Positions 7,752 to 16,513 of a stretch of DNA of 64,000 nt are shown in pieces (position 1 is the first letter of the stretch; each line of letters starts with the position of its first letter). Both the position numbers and the translations under genes were made by a program. Source of the stretch: DAISJM01 sp036821485. GTDB lineage: Bacteria; Verrucomicrobiota; Kiritimatiellia; CAIQIC01; JAGNIJ01. The stretch lies in assembly GCA_036821485.1 (NCBI GenBank), contig DAISJM010000014.1:1-64000 (forward strand), read 5' to 3'. The notes under the pieces were generated by a model, which was not told the DNA's origin, made no database searches, and worked only from the letters and a program-made list of their open reading frames with translations.

Positions 7752-9887
7752 CTAGCGGACTTCCATCCGGTAGTACCCGCTTGCCGCGGACACCGAATCG
7801 GTGAAGACAATCGGCGAGGTCACGCACGCGGCATTGCTGAGAATGCAAACGAAGTTCTCCATGAGATTCGTCGTACGGTAGACCGAGTAGCGTGTATCGA
7901 AGAATCCCTGCCCGGAGAACGAGAAGCCATTTCCAGACGCGGCCGCCGAGCCTGTCTCCACGGCAAACAACTGTTCCTGCGCGTCCACGCCGACCGCCGC
8001 GCGACTCCACGTCACCAACCCCTGTGCATCCAGATCGCTGTTCTCTGCGCCAATGCACCAATAGCCGTAGCACAGCGACTCGCCGAGTTCATGCAGCCCC
8101 TCGGCTGAGCCGGCGTTTGTGGTCCACATCACCGGCAATCCGGCCGAGTCATTCAAGCCCACGTCGTAATCCGTCAACCCCAGTTCCATGCGCACTTCCA
8201 AGCCGCCGGCCGCCAACCGCGATGTCACCGACGTCACCGCACCCTCGAACACGCGTCCACCGATTTCACCCGGATCGTTGGTTTTCGCGTACAACGTGAA
8301 CGTCAGGGTGTCGTCCGCGGAATCGTAATTGCCCTGCAGCATCATCGCGGCGGGGGCCATACGCTCGACGTTGGTTTCCGATGAGAGCCAGCAGAGCACG
8401 CGCACATCCTCGCCCGCCCGCGCCACGCTGACCGTCACGCTGTTCAGCCACGCGGAGAAGACGTAGCGCTCGCCGCGCTCGTTGCGATGAACCGGCGCCG
8501 CGGTCGCATACCCGGCCACGCCGCCGTTCACGCTGGGCAGGATGGACAGGCAACCGTTCGTTTCGGTTATGACCGCCGATGCTTCGTCGCCGCCCAGCAC
8601 GACCCACTGATTGCTGAGCACCCCGTCCTCAAAGTCGTCGGCAAGAATGAATCCGTCGAATGGAATGAACTCGAAATCGCGAATGATCATCTCGACGCGC
8701 TGGGTGTCCACCGGCGCGTTCGTGTAAAAGAGCCACAGGTTCATGTACGCCACTTCGTTGGTCTCGATCGGGATGCCGCGTCCCTCGAACCGCCAACCCG
8801 CAAGGTAGTGATTCGTGGACTCCGGCTCCGGCGTGTGCCCGTAATAGCTCGCCCAGTCGATGCGGTCCGGCCGCCACACAAACCGATGCGTGGTCACATC
8901 GTTCGTGGTCTCCAGCGGGTGCGAGTAGCTGTTGCCGGGAATCGTGTAGGGCTGAACCGTGTAGACCAGGCAGTTCGTCTGTGTGCCCGGAAAGGCGTGA
9001 CTGACCTCGATATCCACCTCGATCTGATTCGTGTTGAATACGGACTCCTGCGCGTAGTTGAAGAGCCCCACCACGAGGTTGGAGTCGATCTGCTCCAGCT
9101 TGTTGCCGACATACCAACGATATTCGCCAAAGCCCAGATGCTGCGTTCCCTCGATGAACGGGCAATGCCACACGCCGCCGATTCGCTCAAGCTTCATGTG
9201 CAGCCAGCCGTTGGCATCCACGGACACGCAGTTGCTGGAATAATAGTTCTCGCCCGGCGACGACGGCTGATCGAGCACCATCCAGTCGCGGTCCGCGAAC
9301 CGGATCATGTTCGTCGCCGCCAGATAGAGTTCCGCATCATCAAACCACACGGCGCTGTTCTCGCAGGCAGGTTGAACGAATACCGGGGCCAGACGAACCA
9401 TGGTCGTGTTCCGAGTCGCCCGTCCCCGCACAACCAAGCGTATCCACTGCTGGGTAGGTGTTGCTGATGTTATCTTCACCGGGGATGACCCGCTGAAGAT
9501 TACTTGTGTTGCCGCATTGAGGAACTCCAGGTTCACGGCGCCAAGGGCGCTGCCTTGCAGGTTTGAATTTGCCATCGCCCAAATAGCGCCTTCCCAAAGC
9601 TGCCCTTCCGTAGTCGGGATATCCTGACAAACCCCAGAGACGTTGACAGTTCCCACGGGCCAACAGTCACCCCACATCAGCAACGCATAACTACCGCTTC
9701 TCGCGTTTGCCGCGTATCGATGGGCCTCCTCAAAACGAAACCAATTGGACACCACCAAATCCCCGTCTCCATACTCAAACCCCGGGTTCACCAGCACATT
9801 AGAATACAGGCCGGCCGGGGCGGACGCGCACGGCAACAACACGCCCGCAAGAAGAAGCAGCAGGGAGGCAACAACTGTGAATTTCAT
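7752..9887 (-). CDS. Secreted GH16-like glycoside hydrolase with N-terminal carbohydrate-binding module
   Basis: The 711-aa protein has a signal peptide (about 1-23), then a CBM4/9-like jelly roll starting LVNPGFEYGDGD (about 30-190). The second domain (about 195-430) resembles the GH16 beta-sandwich of laminarinases and lichenases: a FGEYRWYV segment and the catalytic-type motif EVDIE with Glu290, Asp292 and Glu294, matching the E-x-D-x-E form. A further beta domain (about 440-640) and a C-terminal module ending GYYRMEVR follow. The ATG at 9887 has no good Shine-Dalgarno sequence. The likely substrate is a beta-1,3- or beta-1,4-glucan or a galactan, but subfamily assignment needs alignment. 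Confidence 0.75.
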   Translation of the reverse strand: MKFTVVASLLLLLAGVLLPCASAPAGLYSNVLVNPGFEYGDGDLVVSNWFRFEEAHRYAANARSGSYALLMWGDCWPVGTVNVSGVCQDIPTTEGQLWEGAIWAMANSNLQGSALGAVNLEFLNAATQVIFSGSSPVKITSATPTQQWIRLVVRGRATRNTTMVRLAPVFVQPACENSAVWFDDAELYLAATNMIRFADRDWMVLDQPSSPGENYYSSNCVSVDANGWLHMKLERIGGVWHCPFIEGTQHLGFGEYRWYVGNKLEQIDSNLVVGLFNYAQESVFNTNQIEVDIEVSHAFPGTQTNCLVYTVQPYTIPGNSYSHPLETTNDVTTHRFVWRPDRIDWASYYGHTPEPESTNHYLAGWRFEGRGIPIETNEVAYMNLWLFYTNAPVDTQRVEMIIRDFEFIPFDGFILADDFEDGVLSNQWVVLGGDEASAVITETNGCLSILPSVNGGVAGYATAAPVHRNERGERYVFSAWLNSVTVSVARAGEDVRVLCWLSSETNVERMAPAAMMLQGNYDSADDTLTFTLYAKTNDPGEIGGRVFEGAVTSVTSRLAAGGLEVRMELGLTDYDVGLNDSAGLPVMWTTNAGSAEGLHELGESLCYGYWCIGAENSDLDAQGLVTWSRAAVGVDAQEQLFAVETGSAAASGNGFSFSGQGFFDTRYSVYRTTNLMENFVCILSNAACVTSPIVFTDSVSAASGYYRMEVR

Positions 9888-9946
9888 CGTTACACCATGG
9901 CGTATCGAAGAATGACCAACACTCAGATCATGTCCACCCGGCGGAT

Positions 9947-9974
9947 GCTATACTTCCTCCCGGGTACTGCACAA
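9947..9974 (-). promoter_or_regulatory. Candidate sigma-70 promoter for the GH16-like gene
   Basis: On the minus strand TTGTGC (9974-9969) is followed after 16 bases by TATAGC (9952-9947), giving four of six consensus matches in each box. It lies about 60 bases upstream of the GH16-like start, inside the divergent spacer shared with the plus-strand membrane protein. Confidence 0.4.
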
Positions 9975-10049
9975 TCACATTGAAAGATGTCGCGCGTCCG
10001 CCCTGAACGCTTCGTGCCACCGCGCGGTCTATATCTGGAGAGGGTTACC

Positions 10050-10607
10050 ATGAAGGACGTTACACACCTATCCATAGAGCAAAAGGGCCTTATCCTGCTT
10101 CTCTGCACCATCCTGTCCCTGACCATCGATTGGGTGGACTGGGCCACCGGCGAGAAGTTCGAACTGTTCGCGTTCTATTTCATCCCCGTCGTTGCCGCCG
10201 CATGGTATGCCGGCCGCCGGGCGGGAATCCTGCTGGCGTTTGTGTCGGCCGCCGCATGGTTCCAATCCGATTTTCTGTCACAAAGCGCGTACTCCATGCC
10301 AATCGGCGCGTGGGACACCCTGATGCGGTTGACCGCGTTCGTCGCGCTGGCCCTCGCGATGTCCCGTATCCGCGACGATCTGCTGCATGAGGCTGACCTG
10401 AATGAAAAGCTCACGGCGGCAATGGCCGAGATCAAACAGCTCTCCGGCATTCTCCCCATGTGTACGTTTTGCCGGAAGATACGTGACGCGGATAACCACT
10501 GGATATCGCTCGAACGATACATCTCCGATCATTCGGACGCGCAGATCAGCCACGGCATGTGCCCGGTCTGCTACCGCAAACACTACGGCGATCCAAACGG
10601 CACCTGA
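10050..10607 (+). CDS. Four-helix membrane protein with C-terminal paired-CxxC sensor-associated domain
   Basis: The 185-aa protein has about four transmembrane helices in its first 115 residues (starting LILLLCTILSLTIDW), then a short coiled linker. The C-terminal domain, GILPMCTFCRKIRD through GMCPVCYRKHY, contains two CxxC pairs and is the type commonly found at the end of PAS or response-regulator proteins, where it may bind metal. Here it is fused directly to a membrane domain without kinase or output module. The ATG at 10050 has GGAGAGGG 5 bases upstream; an in-frame ATG 63 bases earlier lacks one. It may be a small membrane sensor, but no signalling partner is adjacent. Confidence 0.75.
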   Translation: MKDVTHLSIEQKGLILLLCTILSLTIDWVDWATGEKFELFAFYFIPVVAAAWYAGRRAGILLAFVSAAAWFQSDFLSQSAYSMPIGAWDTLMRLTAFVALALAMSRIRDDLLHEADLNEKLTAAMAEIKQLSGILPMCTFCRKIRDADNHWISLERYISDHSDAQISHGMCPVCYRKHYGDPNGT

Positions 10608-11366
10608 TCACGCGGGTTCGCGCAACCCCAGCACGCACTCGTGAACCAGCGAGAGCAGCGCGATACAGGCTGTGTCGCTGCGCAGCGTGCGTGCCCCCAT
10701 CGATACCTGCGTGAAGCCATGCTCCATCAGGAGGCGCCTCTCGAAATCCGTCCACCCACCCTCCGGCCCCACGGCCAGCAGCACGCGTTCCGAATCGGCT
10801 GATCGGGCCAAGTCCGAAAAACGTTGGCCGGCCGGCGAATCCGCCAGCAGCCGGCGTGATCCCGGACTCAACGTGGCCAACTCGTCTTCGACCAGTTTGC
10901 GGAATTGGCGATGAATCGTAACCCGGGGCAGGCGCGTATCCTGCGCTTGCTGCAGTCCCTCCAGCAGCAGCGGCCGATAGTGATCTTCACGCAGGACGTG
11001 CGTGTCAAAGTAGACGCGCTCCACCTTCCACGCATTGGTCAGGATAATGCGGTCCACGCCCATGGCGGCAAGCTGCGCCCACAGACGGTTCATCACTTTC
11101 GGGCGCGGCAACGCCAGCAGAAGGTCCACGCGTGGCGCGGGCGGGGCTTCTTGATCCAGCACACACTGCAGCACGACCTGCGACTCCGACACGGTCTCGA
11201 TCCGCGCCAGACCCTGCGGCCCGTCGACCACCCCGCAGCGCACGCTGCCGCCGGGCGCGGCGCGAAGCACGTCGCGAAGATGCGCGGCCCGCTGGTCACT
11301 CAACACCACGCGGCCCTGCGCATCCACTTCGCCAGACTCAAGAAGAATCAGGTTCACGCTCCGCAT
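10608..11366 (-). CDS. rsmE: 16S rRNA (uracil1498-N3)-methyltransferase RsmE
   Basis: The 252-aa protein belongs to the SPOUT methyltransferase RsmE family, which methylates U1498 in 16S rRNA in the decoding centre. The family signatures are present: VGPEGGWTDFE near residue 205 and MGARTLRSDTA near 228, which form the knotted SAM-binding site, plus an N-terminal PUA-like domain. Length is typical. The ATG at 11366 is used; a GTG at 11381 would add five residues. The gene is convergent with the upstream membrane-sensor gene (stop codons adjacent) and divergent from an SGNH hydrolase gene. Confidence 0.93.
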   Translation of the reverse strand: MRSVNLILLESGEVDAQGRVVLSDQRAAHLRDVLRAAPGGSVRCGVVDGPQGLARIETVSESQVVLQCVLDQEAPPAPRVDLLLALPRPKVMNRLWAQLAAMGVDRIILTNAWKVERVYFDTHVLREDHYRPLLLEGLQQAQDTRLPRVTIHRQFRKLVEDELATLSPGSRRLLADSPAGQRFSDLARSADSERVLLAVGPEGGWTDFERRLLMEHGFTQVSMGARTLRSDTACIALLSLVHECVLGLREPA

Positions 11367-11444
11367 GGTAGCCCAGCCCACAGTTGGAGTCGACAGGCAC
11401 GGCCTGCTTTCCTAGGATAGCGGGGAGGTTCTGGGGAGGGGGGG

Positions 11445-13370
11445 ATGGTGAGGCGCTCGGGGTGGTGGAAGAAACCTTTGCTGTCGGTGGCAGCCGTGAC
11501 GATCGTCTTGGCTGCACTGGAAGCCGGGCTGCGCGTGGCGGGGTTCAGGCAGCCGCCGCGCATCCGGTCTCTCAACACGCCGGCCGTCGCCGGGTTCGAA
11601 GGCACGATGCAGTTCCTCCTCCGCACCCAACTCGACCCTCCCGGCTACATCTGGCGCAGCGAAACCAACACCACGTTCACCGATCGCTACGGCTTCCGAA
11701 AACCCGAACTCCCCATCAGGAAAGAGCCGGACAAGATACGCGTGGCTTTCCTTGGCGGATCCACCACCCAGGGCGGCTGTCGCCCCTACCCCGAGCGCGC
11801 GATCCGACTCCTCAACAGCGCACTCGGTACAAATCGCTACGAAGCGCTCAACGTCGCCTGCTCGTCCTACTCCACCCACCAGAGTCTCATCGCCCTGCAG
11901 CGCTGGGTCCTCCCAAGGAAGCCCGACATCGTCGTCATCTATCACGGATGGAATGACTGCCATGTGGCTTGCGATGGCTTCGCCGATGCAGAGAAGGACT
12001 TCGCCGCCAATCACCCCCTTCTTCGCAACCCCTGCGTCCTTCGCCTGATGACCGCTTCCCGCCTCTTTGCCCTGTTGAGCCGCGTGGCCGCGCGTTTCGA
12101 TGCGACCTGGCCACGGCCGCGCGTAAGCCCCGACGAGTTTCGCCGCAACCTCGAAGCCATGGTCGACCTGTGCCGGAAGCAGAACATCCGCGTTATCATC
12201 ATCGGCAAACCCATCTCGCGAACCCGGCCCGTCCCCGAGTTGGGCGCTCCAAGTTTCCAGGCCTTCCGGTCCATGATCAGTGCGACCAATAGCGACGCCC
12301 TCTACGAGGGCCTGCACAGAATCTACTCCACCATCCAGCGCGAGGTTGCCGTGGAACGGAACGTGATGTTCTGCGACGCGGAGAAGTTTCTCGACGACCT
12401 GCAGGAGCGACAGGCGAAGGGCGACTTCGGACCCGACGTCCGCATCTTCTGCGGTGACGCCTGCCATCTGTGCGAATTTGCCGAGGAGCAACTCGCCTTT
12501 CTGGTGGCCATCGCCCTCTCCCCGGAAAACGTGAACACCATCACCACGTACGCGAACGGTCCTGTTCACCAGGAGTTCCTGGCACGCGAGTTCCTGAAGG
12601 ATACCCTGCCGTTCGAGGCCTACTACCACGCACAGATTGCACTCCAGCAGGCCTCCGCCGACCACAAGGAGGCCCTCGAACAGCTTGCCCGCGAAGCGCA
12701 ACAGCAATTCGAATTCGCTTCGCTGTTCCGCGATGGCCGATGGGGCGGCGCGAATGAAGATTTCATGGTGAAACTCCAGAAGCTGATACGCTGCCTGATC
12801 CTCAATCCGCAGGACACCGGCACCCGCTATCAAGTCGCAAGCCTGTGCCACTATAACGGACTGGACCGGGAAGCCGGCCTGTATGCGGGCCTTGTGCCGC
12901 CCCCCGTGGAACCACGCACCATGCTGAACGACGGCAGCGTCTACTCCGTCTCGACATCCCCCGACACACTGGATGACGCCGCCTTCGCCATCACGCATCC
13001 GACCAACATCGTCGCGCTCGCCATGCTCGTGGTCATCCATGCACCGGACGGATGCACCTCCATCCGCGACGTTTCCGTGGCCGCCACGGATGACGATCTG
13101 AACAACAACCCCAACTGGCACATGATCCGCTCGCGCATTTTGCCCACCACACCCGGAGCAGCCGGCCCGCCGTTCGACGCCATGATCACCATCCCACCGT
13201 CCAAGGACATGGATGTCATCACCATCCAATTCGACCCGACCGACAAGGATATGGCGCGGCCCTACAAGACGTGGGGGTTGCTGTGCCTTTCCAAGAGCCG
13301 CGGGTACCAACGCAACTACTGCACGAACAACGTGATCGCCATTCGCGAGTTGTTCATTTCTTCGCCGTGA
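11445..13370 (+). CDS. Membrane-anchored SGNH/GDSL-type hydrolase with long C-terminal extension
   Basis: The 641-aa protein has an N-terminal hydrophobic anchor (about 10-28) and an SGNH-hydrolase domain (about 100-365). Block I is AFLGGSTTQGG with the nucleophile serine, the GxND block is YHGWNDC near 167, and the late block V is GDACHLC near 343, supplying the Asp-x-x-His pair. Such enzymes remove acetyl or acyl groups from glycans or lipids. The last 270 residues are an unrecognised tail with a helical segment and a beta-rich end. A strong GGGGAGGGG precedes the ATG. Its 3' end overlaps the convergent larE gene by 17 bases. Deacetylation of polysaccharide is plausible given the glycan-rich genome. 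Confidence 0.8.
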   Translation: MVRRSGWWKKPLLSVAAVTIVLAALEAGLRVAGFRQPPRIRSLNTPAVAGFEGTMQFLLRTQLDPPGYIWRSETNTTFTDRYGFRKPELPIRKEPDKIRVAFLGGSTTQGGCRPYPERAIRLLNSALGTNRYEALNVACSSYSTHQSLIALQRWVLPRKPDIVVIYHGWNDCHVACDGFADAEKDFAANHPLLRNPCVLRLMTASRLFALLSRVAARFDATWPRPRVSPDEFRRNLEAMVDLCRKQNIRVIIIGKPISRTRPVPELGAPSFQAFRSMISATNSDALYEGLHRIYSTIQREVAVERNVMFCDAEKFLDDLQERQAKGDFGPDVRIFCGDACHLCEFAEEQLAFLVAIALSPENVNTITTYANGPVHQEFLAREFLKDTLPFEAYYHAQIALQQASADHKEALEQLAREAQQQFEFASLFRDGRWGGANEDFMVKLQKLIRCLILNPQDTGTRYQVASLCHYNGLDREAGLYAGLVPPPVEPRTMLNDGSVYSVSTSPDTLDDAAFAITHPTNIVALAMLVVIHAPDGCTSIRDVSVAATDDDLNNNPNWHMIRSRILPTTPGAAGPPFDAMITIPPSKDMDVITIQFDPTDKDMARPYKTWGLLCLSKSRGYQRNYCTNNVIAIRELFISSP

Positions 13371-14178
13371 AACCCGGCGGCTGTTTCCCCGCGTCCAAAG
13401 CCTCGTTCATGCTGCCGGTGCGATAGCCCTGCAGGTCCAGCGTGACATACCGAAAGCCGCAGGCGCGCAACTGCTCGACAATCGCCACCCGCGTCCGCTC
13501 GCCGCACGCGCGGGGAATCTCCATCGTCGCAAGTTCAACACGCGCAATCTCCCCATGCGCGCGAACCCTCACCTGCGCGAACCCGAGCAGCTTCAACGCT
13601 TCCTCCGCACGCTCGATCGCGCCCAGCGCCGATTCGGTAATCGCCGTGCCGTAGGGAATCCGCGAGGCCAGGCACGCCGACGCGGGCTTGTCCGCCGTGG
13701 GCAGCCCAAGCTTGCGCGATGCCGTGCGGATGTCGGCCTTGGTAAACCCGCATTCCTGCAGCGGACTGCGCACGCCCTTCTCGCGGGCCGCCGCGGAACC
13801 CGGCCGGTAATCGCCGCGGTCATCGACATTGTTCCCATCCACGATGCAGGCCAAACCCTCTTCCTTCGCGACTCTCTGCAGCAGACCAAACAGCTCGTTC
13901 TTGCAGTGATAGCAGCGATCCGCCTCGTTGCGGACATACTCCGGAAGCGACAGCTCGTTGGACTCGACCACGCGGTGCCGTATGCCGATTTTGCGGGCGA
14001 GCTCCGCCGCAGCCGTCCGTTCGCTCACGGGAATCGATGGCGAGTGAGCCGTCACCGCCAGCGCACGCGCGCCGAGTACACGCTGCGCCACCGCCGCAAG
14101 AAACGCACTGTCCACCCCGCCGCTGTATGCGACCAGGACAGCCCCCATGTCCCGCAGCATCTCCTCCAGCGCTGTCAT
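13354..14178 (-). CDS. larE: ATP-dependent sacrificial sulfur transferase LarE
   Basis: The 274-aa protein has the PP-loop ATP pyrophosphatase motif VAYSGGVDSAFL near residue 17, RCYHCKNELF near 85, and the KPASACLASRIPYG block near 163 that includes the cysteine acting as sacrificial sulfur donor in LarE. LarE converts the biosynthetic precursor of the nickel-pincer nucleotide cofactor of lactate racemase to its thiolated form. larB and larC, and any racemase, are not in the window. The ATG at 14178 has AAGGA just upstream; an earlier ATG at 14196 falls inside a repeat tract. It is the last gene of cysK-mnmA-larE, a sulfur-handling operon. Confidence 0.88.
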   Translation of the reverse strand: MTALEEMLRDMGAVLVAYSGGVDSAFLAAVAQRVLGARALAVTAHSPSIPVSERTAAAELARKIGIRHRVVESNELSLPEYVRNEADRCYHCKNELFGLLQRVAKEEGLACIVDGNNVDDRGDYRPGSAAAREKGVRSPLQECGFTKADIRTASRKLGLPTADKPASACLASRIPYGTAITESALGAIERAEEALKLLGFAQVRVRAHGEIARVELATMEIPRACGERTRVAIVEQLRACGFRYVTLDLQGYRTGSMNEALDAGKQPPGFTAKK

Positions 14179-14187
14179 TTTTCCTTC

Positions 14188-14278
14188 ATCAACCATAGAC
14201 CATCAACCATTCCCCATGCTTCGCCTCTACCTGCCCATGAACCATCCAACCATCAACCATTCCCCACTATCCATCCCC
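14188..14278. repeat. Short-word stutter tract between larE and mnmA
   Basis: The words CCATCAACCATTCC, CCATAGACCAT and CCATGAACCATCC recur with small changes. A 17-base direct repeat, CCATCAACCATTCCCCA, lies at 14200-14216 and 14250-14266, exactly 50 bases apart. The tract runs into the 3' end of mnmA, where it encodes the last few residues (WIVGNG) and supplies the TGA stop. Confidence 0.6.
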
Positions 14279-15335
14279 CGCCCAGCACTTCGTCGCCGTC
14301 ATAGAACACCGCGGCCTGACCCGGCGTGACCGCAAACTGCGGTTCGTCGAACTTGATCAACACCGTGCCGTCCGCGCGCGGCGACAGGGTGGACAACACG
14401 CCACGATGCCGATACCGCAACTGCACGCTGCAGCGCGCGCCTTCGCCGGCAGCCTTCCCGCTGATCCAATGTACATCCTCCACGGCGCAATCGCCACGGG
14501 TGACATCGTCACGCTCGCCCACAACCACCGTGTTCGTGTCGGCGCGAATCTCCTTCACGTACAGCCGCGAGGCCGCCGCGACGCCGATGCCTTCGCGCTG
14601 GCCGATGGTGAAGTGATAGAACCCGTCATGCCGGCCGACCTCGCGCCCGCTCGTATCCACGATCGCCCCCGGCTTCTTCAATTGCGGCCGCCACTTCTCG
14701 ATGAACTCCGCATAGCCGCCGTCCTGCGGCACGAAACAGAGATCCTGGCTCTCGCCTGACGCCGGCACCGGCAAGCCCTTGCGCTTCACATACTCCACCA
14801 CGTCAGCTTTGGTCCGATCGCCCAGCGGCAACAGGACATGCCTGAGCTGATCCTGAAAAAGCCGGTGGAGAAAATACGACTGGTCCTTCTGTTCATCCTT
14901 CCCGCGCAGCAGGTGGAATCCGTCCGGGCGCTGCTCCACGCGGGCGTAGTGGCCGGTGGCAAGATGCGTACAACCCAACTCCAGCGCGTCGCGCAGCAGA
15001 ACGCCGAACTTGATTACCTGGTTGCAGTGAACGCAGGGCGACGGCGTCCGGCCGTGCTCATACTCGGAGATGAAGGGATGCACGATCATCCCGGTGAAGG
15101 CTTCGACCGACTCAATCACGTAATGGGGAATCTTCAGCGCCTCGGCGACCTTGATCGCGCGGCGGACATCGTCGAGCGAACAACAGCGCGACCCTTCGCG
15201 CCAGAGATGCGCCGTCACCCCCACCACGTCATACCCCTGCTCCACCAGCAGCGCCGCGGCGGCAGAGCTGTCCACCCCGCCGCTCATACCCACCGCCACA
15301 CGTGGATGTTTGGATGAAGTCGGCCCGGGCACCAC
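14253..15335 (-). CDS. mnmA: tRNA-specific 2-thiouridylase MnmA
   Basis: The 360-aa protein has the PP-loop GMSGGVDSSAAAALL near residue 16 and catalytic cysteine pairs: PCVHCNQVIKFG near 100 and SQDLCFVP near 200. The central GKDEQKDQSYFLHRL tRNA-binding block and IGQREGIGV near 270 are diagnostic. MnmA activates uridine 34 of Lys, Glu and Gln tRNAs with ATP and inserts sulfur delivered from cysteine. The start is GTG at 15335 with AGGAG upstream. It lies 6 bases after cysK and before larE, a homologous PP-loop enzyme. The extreme C-terminus has been rewritten by a repeat tract. Confidence 0.95.
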   Translation of the reverse strand: MVPGPTSSKHPRVAVGMSGGVDSSAAAALLVEQGYDVVGVTAHLWREGSRCCSLDDVRRAIKVAEALKIPHYVIESVEAFTGMIVHPFISEYEHGRTPSPCVHCNQVIKFGVLLRDALELGCTHLATGHYARVEQRPDGFHLLRGKDEQKDQSYFLHRLFQDQLRHVLLPLGDRTKADVVEYVKRKGLPVPASGESQDLCFVPQDGGYAEFIEKWRPQLKKPGAIVDTSGREVGRHDGFYHFTIGQREGIGVAAASRLYVKEIRADTNTVVVGERDDVTRGDCAVEDVHWISGKAAGEGARCSVQLRYRHRGVLSTLSPRADGTVLIKFDEPQFAVTPGQAAVFYDGDEVLGGGWIVGNG

Positions 15336-15341
15336 GCACTC

Positions 15342-16271
15342 CTATCCTGCGAGATCCTTGTACAATGGCGTGGACAGATAGCGTTCGCCGAAACTGCAGG
15401 CGATCGTCACGATCCGCTTGCCCTGCAGGCCGAATTTCTCGATCGCCTTGTTCGCCGCGCAGACGTTCGCACCGGTGCTGATGCCTGCGAAGATGCCTTC
15501 CTCGCGCGCCAGCCGTCGGCCCCATTCGAACGCCTCGTCGTTGGTGACGGTGATCACGCCGCCCAACAACGACGTGTCGAGATTCTTCGGAACAAAGCCC
15601 GCGCCGATGCCCTGGATTTTGTGCGGACCGGGCTTGCCGCCGCTGATCACCGGCGAATCCGCCGGCTCAACCGCGAGGGCCAGGAATGCCGGATTTTGTT
15701 TGCGAAGATAACGCGTGATGCCGGTGATCGTGCCGCCCGTACCCACACCCGACACAATCGCGTCGATCTTGTGCCCGCTGTCTTCCCAGATCTCGGGGCC
15801 GGTGGTCGCTTCGTGAATCGCCGGGTTCGCCGGATTCTCGAATTGCTGCGGCACCCACCCTTTCGGCGTCGCCGCAAGCAACTCCTCCGCCTTTTCGATC
15901 GCACCCTTCATCCCCTTCTCCGCCGGCGTCAGCACCAACTCCGCACCCAACGCCTTCAACATCGCACGCCGCTCAAGACTCATCGACTCCGGCATGGTGA
16001 GGATCAACTTGTACTTGCGGGCCGCGCAGACGAACGCGAGCGCGATGCCGGTGTTGCCGCTCGTCGGCTCAATCACCACCGTATCCGGCTTCAGCCGGCC
16101 ATCCCGTTCCGCTGCAGAAATCATCGCGATCCCGATGCGGTCTTTCACGCTGCTCATCGGGTTGTGCGATTCCATCTTGAGGAAGACTTCCGCCTGCCTC
16201 AGGCTGATCACCCTGCTGAGACGAACCAGCGGCGTGCGCCCAACCGAATCCAGAATGTTGTCGAATCTCAT
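15342..16271 (-). CDS. cysK: Cysteine synthase (O-acetylserine sulfhydrylase)
   Basis: The 309-aa PLP enzyme makes cysteine from O-acetylserine and sulfide. It shows VGRTPLVRL near residue 8, the PLP lysine in NPMSSVKDRIG near 43, EPTSGNTGIALAF near 70 for the substrate loop, the phosphate-binding GVGTGGTITG near 180 and a C-terminal ACSFGERYL near 295. The ATG at 16271 is favoured by AGGAGGGCAGC immediately upstream; the frame stays open for 37 more codons without a ribosome site. As first gene of cysK-mnmA-larE it supplies cysteine, the ultimate sulfur source for both thiolation enzymes. Confidence 0.95.
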   Translation of the reverse strand: MRFDNILDSVGRTPLVRLSRVISLRQAEVFLKMESHNPMSSVKDRIGIAMISAAERDGRLKPDTVVIEPTSGNTGIALAFVCAARKYKLILTMPESMSLERRAMLKALGAELVLTPAEKGMKGAIEKAEELLAATPKGWVPQQFENPANPAIHEATTGPEIWEDSGHKIDAIVSGVGTGGTITGITRYLRKQNPAFLALAVEPADSPVISGGKPGPHKIQGIGAGFVPKNLDTSLLGGVITVTNDEAFEWGRRLAREEGIFAGISTGANVCAANKAIEKFGLQGKRIVTIACSFGERYLSTPLYKDLAG

Positions 16272-16353
16272 GCTGCCCTCCTGCCTCCCGCGTCGTGCGG
16301 CGAGTGTATCTTTCATTGCTCCTGTATGTCCAACCGGTGCTTGTTCTTTAATT

Positions 16354-16382
16354 ATGTTAATCTCTATCGATTTACTAAACAA
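16354..16382 (-). promoter_or_regulatory. Candidate promoter of the cysK-mnmA-larE operon
   Basis: On the minus strand TTGTTT (16382-16377) and TAACAT (16359-16354) are separated by 17 bases, inside the only clearly AT-rich stretch of this divergent spacer. Transcription would begin roughly 75 bases upstream of the cysK start. Confidence 0.45.
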
Positions 16383-16513
16383 TAAGCCGGGTCCGGCTTG
16401 CTGTCAAACGACCGGCCACGAATTCCACCTTGCGCGATGTTGGGTTTCTGACTAGATTCACGGCCTCACAAACGTATTCTCAGGGAGCAACAAGGAACCG
16501 GAGGAGTTGGATC

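Noticed and set aside
11412..13310. A 632-codon frame antisense to the SGNH hydrolase gene
   Set aside because: Gly/Val/Asp-rich shadow; the plus strand has the SGNH catalytic blocks.
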